Source: a bacterium
Lineage (GTDB): Bacteria; CG03
Direction of reading: 5' to 3'
Assembly (NCBI GenBank): GCA_013791675.1
Contig: VMTI01000019.1
Span: 1-5,717, forward strand
Length of the DNA: 5,717 nucleotides
Both the position numbers and the translations under genes were made by a program. The notes beneath the pieces are model-generated. The model was not told the origin of the DNA. It saw only the letters and a list, made by a program, of their open reading frames with translations, and did not search any database. Positions 1 to 4,615 of the stretch are shown in pieces (position 1 is the stretch's first letter; each line of letters starts with the position of its first letter).

Positions 1-260
1 CCGAGCTTGGTGGAAATAATAATTTTTTTTCTGATTTTGTTCGCGGCAATAAATTCGCCCACAATTTTTTCCGAGCGGCCGAATCCGTAAAATGGAGCGG
101 TGTCAAAAAGATTTACCCCCGCGCGGAAAGCCGCGTCCATTACCGCCAGCGACAAATCGTCGTTTTGACTGCCCCACCATTTTCCGCCGCCAAACACCCA
201 TGTTCCAAGGCCGAACGCCGAAACTTTCTCCGCTATATTCGTGAATTTTCTGTAAATCAT
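1..260 (-). CDS. Aldo/keto reductase, N-terminal part (runs off left edge)
   Basis: NAD(P)H-dependent oxidoreductase of the aldo/keto reductase superfamily, cytosolic; the substrate cannot be told. The 86 visible codons give the first strands and helices of the TIM barrel. GLGTWVFGGGKWWG (residues 17-30) is the usual first-strand motif. DTAPFYGFGRSEKIVG (53-68) carries the family's catalytic Asp53 and Tyr58, and STKLG (83-87) carries the catalytic Lys85. The fourth member, His, lies beyond the window. The start is the ATG at 258-260, just before the conserved first strand; no SD precedes it. A strong promoter ends only 8 nt upstream, so the mRNA is probably leaderless. The gene follows malQ on the same strand after 108 bp with two hairpins between, so it is likely a separate transcription unit. 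The family call is firm; function is unknown. Confidence 0.93.
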   Translation of the reverse strand, partial: MIYRKFTNIAEKVSAFGLGTWVFGGGKWWGSQNDDLSLAVMDAAFRAGVNLFDTAPFYGFGRSEKIVGEFIAANKIRKKIIISTKL

Positions 261-268
261 TATACGGA

Positions 269-297
269 ATTATAACCGATATTTGTAAAAGTGACAA
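269..297 (-). promoter_or_regulatory. Sigma70-like promoter of the aldo/keto reductase gene
   Basis: On the minus strand a -35 box TTGTCA (297-292) is followed by an exact 17-nt spacer and a perfect -10 TATAAT (274-269). Only one base of twelve departs from consensus. Initiation 6-8 nt after the -10 falls at about 261-263, directly before the ATG at 260-258, which predicts a leader of 0-3 nt. Confidence 0.72.
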
Positions 298-321
298 ATT
301 CCCCTTTTTGTAAATGTTGCA

Positions 322-359
322 TCCGCCGTGGCGGAAGGGGTGGCTCGCCTTACGGCGAG
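322..359. repeat. Pair of GC-rich hairpins downstream of malQ
   Basis: Two perfect inverted repeats are separated by 8 nt. The first has 5-bp arms (322-326 and 331-335) with a 4-nt loop. The second has 6-bp arms (344-349 and 354-359). Read on the malQ strand, the second forms CTCGCC-GTAA-GGCGAG, a stem capped by a GNRA-type tetraloop, starting 9 nt after the malQ stop. No T-run follows either stem on that strand, so this is not a canonical intrinsic terminator. It could protect the malQ mRNA 3' end, be a Rho-dependent end, or be a copy of a genome-wide palindromic repeat. Confidence 0.55.
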
Positions 360-368
360 ACGGGGTAT

Positions 369-1826
369 TTAGTATCGCCGTGTGAGACGGCAAAGTTTTT
401 TCAGCCGCGCCGCTTTATTAAAAGGAATTTCGTCTTCTCCCATGCGCCATTTCCAGTTGCCCCGCCATGTGCCGGGCATATTAAAGCGCGCTTTGCTTCC
501 AAGGCTGAGAATGTCCTGCATGGGAAACAAAGCGAATGCCGCCTTTGAGCGCATGGCAAATTCCATCATCTGTGAATTTATGTCCGTCACTTCACCTAAA
601 TTTTTGCGGACAATCCGTTTGCGGTAATCGCTGATGGATGAATACCAGCCAAGAAGAGTGTCGTTGTCGTGGGTGCCGGTATAAACCACGCAGTTACGCT
701 CATAATTAGCCGGAAGAAAGTGATTTTTCGGTCCCCCCGAAAAAGCGAACTGAAGTATTTTCATTCCGGGAAAGCCCAGCTTCATCCTGAATTTTTTTAC
801 GGGTTTCGGAATGTAACCGAGGTCTTCCGCTATAACGGGCGTGAAATTAAAAGTTTTTTTTAGTTCCGCGAAAAGCTCCAGCCCCGGCACTCTCGCCCAT
901 TTACCGCTTTTTGCCGTTTTTCTTCCGGCGGGTATTTTCCAGTAGGAATAGAAACCTCTGAAATGATCTATTCTGACAAAGTCAAACATTTGAAAAGCAA
1001 GGCCGAGGCGCTGTTTCCACCAGACAAAACCCTTTTTTTTCATAGTTTTCCATTTATAAATAGGATTGCCCCATGTCTGGCCGTTTTTGCTGAAATAGTC
1101 CGGCGGCACGCCGGAGATAAACTCCGGTTTTCCGCTTTTTTTCAGAAGAAAAAGTTCTCTTTGCGCCCACACATCCGCTGAATCGCGGGAAACGAACATC
1201 GGCATATCGCCTATGATTTTTATTCCTTTTTTTTGCGCGTATCCGCGCAGATCTTCCCACTGCCGGAAAAAAACCCATTGAATAAATTTATGACGCGTAA
1301 TGCGGCGTACATTATTTTTGCGCATGCGGGACATGTCTTCAGAACATTTCATCCTCAGACCCGCGGGCCACTTGGTCCATGGGCTTCCGTATTTTTCCGT
1401 AAGCGTCATAAAATCGCAGTAATCGTCCAGCCATGCGGAATTTTTTCCGCAGAAGTCCTCAAAATCTTTGTCCGGCTTGAAATTCTCAAAAGCTTCTTTG
1501 AGGACTTTCTTTTTAAATGAGATAGCCCTGCGGTACAAAAGTTTGTTTTGAGGAAAATTGGGAAGCACCGGCTTTTTCCGCAAAAGTTTTTTTTCAAGAA
1601 GTCCGTCAACGCTTATCAGCAGAGGATTTCCCGCGCACGAGGAAACGCAGTCATAGGGCGAATCAAAGGCGCTCTGCTGAAGAGGCAGCACCTGCCACAG
1701 GCTCATTCCGGCAGACGCTAAAAAATCAATAAAATGCCGGGCGCCGGGGCCGAAATCTCCAGCGCCGTAAGGCGATGGAATAGCGGTAGGGTGAAGAATA
1801 ATTCCGCCGGATCTGGTAAGTTTTAT
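369..1826 (-). CDS. malQ: 4-alpha-glucanotransferase (amylomaltase, GH77) with apparent ATA start
   Basis: Cytosolic enzyme that transfers 1,4-alpha-glucan segments between maltodextrins, in glycogen/maltodextrin metabolism. The (beta/alpha)8 barrel is complete at 485 residues, close to the family's roughly 500. Counting from the ATA at 1824-1826, the conserved N-terminus HPTAIPSPYGAGDFGP is at 12-27 and DSPY at 55-58. The acceptor-loop motif GVPPDYFSKNGQTWGNP begins at 239. The catalytic residues are Asp287 in FVRIDHFRG, Glu334 in VIAEDLG and Asp387 in THDNDT. From memory the Thermus aquaticus enzyme has D293, E340 and D395, so the offset is nearly constant and supports this start. The first in-frame ATG (1704-1706) would delete 40 residues including the HPT..P.PYG motif. 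No ATG, GTG or TTG occurs in frame between 1707 and 1994. The gene lies 109 bp after pit with no clear promoter of its own. Family call certain; start codon inferred. Confidence 0.95.
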   Translation of the reverse strand: MKLTRSGGIILHPTAIPSPYGAGDFGPGARHFIDFLASAGMSLWQVLPLQQSAFDSPYDCVSSCAGNPLLISVDGLLEKKLLRKKPVLPNFPQNKLLYRRAISFKKKVLKEAFENFKPDKDFEDFCGKNSAWLDDYCDFMTLTEKYGSPWTKWPAGLRMKCSEDMSRMRKNNVRRITRHKFIQWVFFRQWEDLRGYAQKKGIKIIGDMPMFVSRDSADVWAQRELFLLKKSGKPEFISGVPPDYFSKNGQTWGNPIYKWKTMKKKGFVWWKQRLGLAFQMFDFVRIDHFRGFYSYWKIPAGRKTAKSGKWARVPGLELFAELKKTFNFTPVIAEDLGYIPKPVKKFRMKLGFPGMKILQFAFSGGPKNHFLPANYERNCVVYTGTHDNDTLLGWYSSISDYRKRIVRKNLGEVTDINSQMMEFAMRSKAAFALFPMQDILSLGSKARFNMPGTWRGNWKWRMGEDEIPFNKAARLKKLCRLTRRY

Positions 1827-1831
1827 TTCAC

Positions 1832-1838
1832 CCTCCTT
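1832..1838 (-). promoter_or_regulatory. Shine-Dalgarno AAGGAGG fixing the malQ start
   Basis: A full seven-base AAGGAGG reads on the minus strand at 1838-1832. It lies 5 nt before the in-frame ATA at 1826-1824, whose translation ([start]KLTRSGGIILHPT) matches how MalQ proteins normally begin. A GTG directly after the SD (1831-1829) is out of frame and meets a stop after two codons. It therefore does not compete as a malQ start. Confidence 0.75.
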
Positions 1839-1935
1839 CGGCTGTAAAAAGTCAACTTCTGTCGGCGGCGCTTGCGCGGGACGACGGGGTAAACGGCCTG
1901 TGATAATTTCAGGAAAATAGTTTGTTCCAATATTA

Positions 1936-2901
1936 TCAGAATATTTGGCGGAGTAATTTAAAAAGCAGAAATGAAAAAATTGCCGCTGACGTAGGCGCCG
2001 CTACCCACCCGATAACAATTCGCATGACCTGAGCGCGGCTAACTGCATTAATTCCTCTGACAATCCCTATACCGACAACCGCTCCGACGATAGATTGGCT
2101 TGTGGAGACAGGAATTCCCAGCATCGAAAATAAATGCACGCCGAAACCCGCGGCGACCTGAGCGGCAAAAGCTCCGGGTATATCCAATACCGCAATATTT
2201 TTTCCGACAGTTTCAGTGACGCCTTTTCCGAACATCAATGCGCCCGCGGCGAGAGCCAAACCGCCCATAACAGCTAACCATATCCCTTTATCCGGAAATT
2301 TGTTCAGCAGGGGGCCGATCGCATTGCCGACATCATTGGCTCCCAGAGAATAGGAAACATAACAGGCGGATAGAATAGTAGCTGTTGAAAGAGTCCTGTT
2401 CACTAAAGTAGTTTTTCTCATTTTTCGCAGAAATTTGAGAAGTAAGGCGTATAAACCAAACGACAGAGCCATTGTAAGCACAGGGCACAGTATCCAGCAC
2501 AGTAAAATTTTTCCGAGCACCGGCCATTTTATGAATTCCGAGCCAATGCCGAGGTAACTGACACCAACCCCAAGAACGCCCCCGACAATAGATTGAGAAG
2601 TTGAAACCGGAAGCTTAAAAAAAGTTGAGAGAGTGACAAAAAAGCCGGCGGATATTAAAGCGACAAAAATCGCTAAATCCGAGAGGTTCGTCTGAATAAT
2701 TCCCTTGCCGATAGTCTTCATTACTTGGTGACCCTGAAGAACCGCTCCGATTGTGACAAATATTGCCATAAGCATGACCGCTTTTTTATAACTAATTATT
2801 CCGGAACCCACCGAGGTGCCGATACAATTGGCGGCATCATTGGCTCCGATATTCATACCGACATAAAAACCCGCTAATAAAAGTATTACGATAATGAGCA
2901 T
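1936..2901 (-). CDS. pit: Inorganic phosphate transporter, Pit/PHO4 family
   Basis: Inner-membrane low-affinity phosphate permease of the PiT family, which moves phosphate (as metal-phosphate or by cation symport). At 321 residues it is a compact bacterial/archaeal type. The internal duplication characteristic of the family is plain: GANDAANCIGT (19-29) matches GANDVGNAIGP (187-197), and PVSTSQSIVGGVLGVG (98-113) matches PVSTSQSIVGAVVGIG (264-279). Hydrophobic membrane spans fill almost the whole chain, with a basic loop (KFLRKMRK, about 156-163) between the two halves. The ATG at 2899-2901 comes 9 nt after the stop of the DUF47 gene, with only a weak AGG, so it is probably translated by coupling. 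Partnership with a DUF47 gene is typical of Pit loci. The ion coupled and the substrate (phosphate versus sulfate-like anions) are inferred from the family. Confidence 0.96.
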   Translation of the reverse strand: MLIIVILLLAGFYVGMNIGANDAANCIGTSVGSGIISYKKAVMLMAIFVTIGAVLQGHQVMKTIGKGIIQTNLSDLAIFVALISAGFFVTLSTFFKLPVSTSQSIVGGVLGVGVSYLGIGSEFIKWPVLGKILLCWILCPVLTMALSFGLYALLLKFLRKMRKTTLVNRTLSTATILSACYVSYSLGANDVGNAIGPLLNKFPDKGIWLAVMGGLALAAGALMFGKGVTETVGKNIAVLDIPGAFAAQVAAGFGVHLFSMLGIPVSTSQSIVGAVVGIGIVRGINAVSRAQVMRIVIGWVAAPTSAAIFSFLLFKLLRQIF

Positions 2902-2910
2902 TTGAAAAAC

Positions 2911-3555
2911 CTAAAAAGCGTTTTTAACAGTTATAACTTCCAGAGAATCAGCCGCGTCCTCACAGACATCGGAAATTTCAGAAATGTGCCAAACTAACTC
3001 CCGCAAATGCATTTTATTGGCCAGAGGTAATTTACCGCCAAATATGACTTTAGTCGTTTTCCACTCGTCTGCATCCACTTCTTCTTCAAGAACGTTCACT
3101 TTCTTGCATTGTTCCTGGAGAACACTTAAATCTCCGAACAAATTATCGATAGCTTCTTTCAGGGGCTTAAAGCAATCCACGGAATCTCTCGCCAGTTTCA
3201 TGACGCTTTCTTTGAATTCTTCAGGAATTTCAGGTTTTTGAGAAATCAAAAAATCCGCACAGGACTCAGCGTGATCCGCGATTTTGTCTACATTGCCGAC
3301 AAGAAGGATTAAACCCTCTCTGTTAATAGGCATAAAAGCGCCTTTGTACAACAGTTGTATAATTTTCCTCCGGCTGCAGTCCGCGTCTGATTCTGTAAGA
3401 TGGACTTGATACGAAATTTCTTTTGCCGCAGCCATGTCGCCCTTAACATATGCCTCAATTGTCTCGTAAAACTCTTCAACGCACTTCCCTACTTTAATGA
3501 CATGCTCAGAAATTGAATCCTGAACTTTTCTTTCTTTCTTTCCGCTACCAAACAT
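2911..3555 (-). CDS. DUF47 / PhoU-like Pit accessory protein
   Basis: Cytosolic all-helical protein of 214 residues, the usual length of DUF47 (PhoU-related) proteins coded beside Pit permeases and thought to control or assist them. It shows the expected pattern of acidic metal-binding-like helices: LTESDADCSRRKI (53-65), VDKIADHAESCADF (89-102) and ISEISDVCEDAADSLEVI (191-208), related to the E/D-x-x-x-D motifs of PhoU. No signal peptide or membrane span is seen. The ATG at 3553-3555 is preceded by GGGAGG (3566-3561) at 5 nt spacing. The gene begins 18 bp after the porin stop and ends 9 bp before pit, so it sits in the middle of the proposed operon. Four of the five Cys (20, 60, 99, 128) precede the Cys at 150; two further along include 198, and no obvious metal cluster emerges. 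Family call is strong; exact role is inferred from context. Confidence 0.92.
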   Translation of the reverse strand: MFGSGKKERKVQDSISEHVIKVGKCVEEFYETIEAYVKGDMAAAKEISYQVHLTESDADCSRRKIIQLLYKGAFMPINREGLILLVGNVDKIADHAESCADFLISQKPEIPEEFKESVMKLARDSVDCFKPLKEAIDNLFGDLSVLQEQCKKVNVLEEEVDADEWKTTKVIFGGKLPLANKMHLRELVWHISEISDVCEDAADSLEVITVKNAF

Positions 3556-3573
3556 TTTGTCCTCCCATGATAA

Positions 3574-4485
3574 TTAGAACGTTGCTATTATACCAACGCT
3601 GATATCTCTGACATCCTGCACAGAACCCTCGCCCAGAATATTCTGGTACTCTATCATCAATGTGGTATTCTTCCCTATTACATAATCTACACCCGTCTGG
3701 AAAACTCCAGAAATAGTATCCGCATTACTGTCATCATCAACACTTTCATATCGTGCCTTGATTTTCCATACGGCAGTAATGGGCACATCTACGCCAATAC
3801 AGCTTAAAGTAGGATTTTCTCCTAGTGCATAACCTTCTAAAGTTGTAACGGGATTATCCAAACCGACATACTCACCATAAAGAACAATGGCGGGTAAATT
3901 ATAAACAACTCCCGCGCTAACCCTGCTCTCATCTTTTGCCGCCAGCTGTTCTATGTTCGCAAAAGATATCTCTACAGCGAGCTTATCCATCGGGCTCAAT
4001 GACAAGCGCGTAGTATAATTTTCAGATATACCGATATCTGTGTTTCCAGCCTGCTCCCATACGGCCGCCTCAAGTTTAAACATATCGTTAAATTTATATC
4101 CTGCGTTCAAGCCCCATACCTTATCAATTTCCAAGCTGTGGATTAGTGAATCGAACAAACTCTTATCATAATCCTGACCGAATGGCATTTCGTCTTTACC
4201 AAAAACTACCGTTAAAGGTAATTCCGCTATATTCCGGATAATGATCTGAGCTTCCTCAACGTACTTATGAGAAGGCTGAGTTGCCGTTTCCGATGCAAGG
4301 TCGGCTCCGTCAATAATCAATTTGCTGTCAATATTTTTATCAAGATTTTTCATCACGGTTAAATATAGAGCGCTTACATCGAACTTATCGCCACCGGTGG
4401 CTTTGTAAGAATCGCCCGACCGGTATTGGATATCATATATTCCTCCGATGCTTGCATCTTCGGCAAACTTCAACCTTCCTTCCAT
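3574..4485 (-). CDS. LbtU-like outer-membrane beta-barrel porin without signal peptide
   Basis: Predicted porin-like beta-barrel of 303 residues from the ATG at 4483-4485. Alternating polar/hydrophobic strands run throughout, the chain ends in Phe as many outer-membrane barrels do, and ELPLTVVFGKDEMPFGQ (88-104) resembles the 'GK.Y.PFG' region of LbtU-family porins. Being first in an operon with DUF47 and Pit, it may pass phosphate or another anion across the outer membrane; that is inference. The ATG is chosen because AAGGAG lies 6 nt upstream; a TTG at 4501-4503 would only add MKKEKK and overlaps that SD. Oddly, neither start gives a signal peptide, and the upstream frame has no start or hydrophobic leader. 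The protein begins EGRLKFAEDASIGGIYDIQY, which looks like the first barrel strand, so the usual leader and N-terminal region are missing. It may be truncated, non-secreted, or divergent in start use. Confidence 0.75.
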   Translation of the reverse strand: MEGRLKFAEDASIGGIYDIQYRSGDSYKATGGDKFDVSALYLTVMKNLDKNIDSKLIIDGADLASETATQPSHKYVEEAQIIIRNIAELPLTVVFGKDEMPFGQDYDKSLFDSLIHSLEIDKVWGLNAGYKFNDMFKLEAAVWEQAGNTDIGISENYTTRLSLSPMDKLAVEISFANIEQLAAKDESRVSAGVVYNLPAIVLYGEYVGLDNPVTTLEGYALGENPTLSCIGVDVPITAVWKIKARYESVDDDSNADTISGVFQTGVDYVIGKNTTLMIEYQNILGEGSVQDVRDISVGIIATF

Positions 4486-4491
4486 CTTTTT

Positions 4492-4497
4492 CTCCTT
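4492..4497 (-). promoter_or_regulatory. Shine-Dalgarno AAGGAG deciding the porin start
   Basis: AAGGAG reads on the minus strand at 4497-4492, 6 nt before the ATG at 4485-4483. This favours that ATG over the upstream TTG (4503-4501), which nearly touches the SD itself and has no SD of its own. Confidence 0.75.
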
Positions 4498-4520
4498 CTT
4501 CAAAAGCCCTTTGGTTTTGC

Positions 4521-4549
4521 AGTATAAAAAATTTCGCGAAAATATGCAA
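4521..4549 (-). promoter_or_regulatory. Sigma70-like promoter of the porin-DUF47-pit operon
   Basis: On the minus strand -35 TTGCAT (4549-4544), an exact 17-nt spacer and -10 TATACT (4526-4521) are seen. Initiation at about 4514 gives a leader of about 28 nt that contains the porin SD. Because transcription would start here, no longer 5' coding part with a signal peptide fits on this mRNA. Confidence 0.65.
4532..4541. promoter_or_regulatory. 10-bp perfect palindrome inside the porin promoter spacer
   Basis: TTTCGCGAAA is self-complementary over 10 bp and lies wholly between the -35 and -10 of the porin operon promoter. A dimeric repressor could bind here and block polymerase. No regulator is identified, and a 10-bp palindrome can occur by chance. 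Confidence 0.3.
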
Positions 4550-4559
4550 TATGAAAAAA

Positions 4560-4580
4560 GGCGGGAATTGGGCGGGAATT
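4560..4580. repeat. Tandem direct repeat GGCGGGAATT, 11-bp period
   Basis: Two identical 10-mers, at 4560-4569 and 4571-4580, are spaced at 11 bp, about one helical turn. They lie just upstream of the porin promoter -35 and overlap the left arm of the adjoining inverted repeat. The layout (G-rich heptamer plus AT-rich tetramer, repeated at 11 bp) is the architecture of binding sites for OmpR/PhoB-type response regulators. The sequence is not the E. coli PHO-box consensus. Confidence 0.45.
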
Positions 4581-4606
4581 TTACATTAACGCGCCATTAA
4601 TGTAAA
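4578..4606 (-). promoter_or_regulatory. Mirror-image promoter in the same dyad, facing the porin operon
   Basis: Because the inverted repeat is perfect, the minus strand carries the same boxes: -35 TTTACA (4606-4601), 17-nt spacer, -10 TAAAAT (4583-4578). Initiation would be at about 4571, inside the direct repeat, giving a second, longer leader of about 85 nt for the porin operon. It may be used, or may only reflect operator symmetry. Confidence 0.4.
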
Positions 4607-4608
4607 AT
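4580..4608 (+). promoter_or_regulatory. Promoter of the glycosyltransferase-like gene, predicted leaderless
   Basis: -35 TTTACA (4580-4585), an exact 17-nt spacer and -10 TAAAAT (4603-4608) each differ from consensus by one base. Initiation 6-8 nt after the -10 is at 4614-4616, on or next to the A of the ATG at 4616. Only AGGCA separates the dyad from the ATG, too close for a working SD. Confidence 0.6.
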
Positions 4609-4615
4609 TCAGGCA

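Larger units (their letters stand above)
4576..4610. repeat. Perfect 14-bp inverted repeat covering the divergent promoter
   Basis: GAATTTTACATTAA (4576-4589) is repeated in exact inverted form at 4597-4610, separated by the 7-nt spacer CGCGCCA. Each arm contains TTTACA, usable as -35, overlapping ATTTTA, the reverse of the -10 TAAAAT used on the other strand. The dyad ends 5 nt before the glycosyltransferase ATG. It could be an operator for a dimeric regulator or a symmetric promoter; a terminator role is unlikely since it precedes both genes. Confidence 0.7.

Noticed and set aside
103..548. Open frames across the malQ to aldo/keto reductase gap (103-393 minus, 291-548 plus).
   Set aside because: They run through the hairpins and promoter and overlap both real genes in other frames; no motif or SD supports them.
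963..1609. Several open frames on both strands opposite or overlapping malQ (for example 1233-1520 on the plus strand).
   Set aside because: They overlap a certain GH77 gene, have low-complexity Lys/Arg/Phe-rich translations, no SD and no recognisable domain.
1763..1774. CGCCGTAAGGCG within malQ repeats, in inverted form, the core of the hairpin at 346-357 (13-nt match with one flanking base).
   Set aside because: It encodes the conserved SPYGA stretch of MalQ, and a 13-nt match between strands in a window this size is not far from chance. It is not evidence of an inserted repeat.
1829..1831. GTG directly after the malQ SD as an alternative start.
   Set aside because: Out of the malQ frame and followed by a stop after two codons; spacing from the SD is zero.
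1901..1938. 7-bp inverted repeat TGATAAT/ATTATCA just after the pit stop, as a possible terminator.
   Set aside because: AT-rich short arms with a 24-nt loop and no T-run on the transcribed strand; too weak to call.
4501..4503. TTG as the porin start, adding six residues (MKKEKK).
   Set aside because: Its codons are the SD itself (AAGGAG) for the ATG at 4485, and it has no SD of its own and brings no signal peptide.
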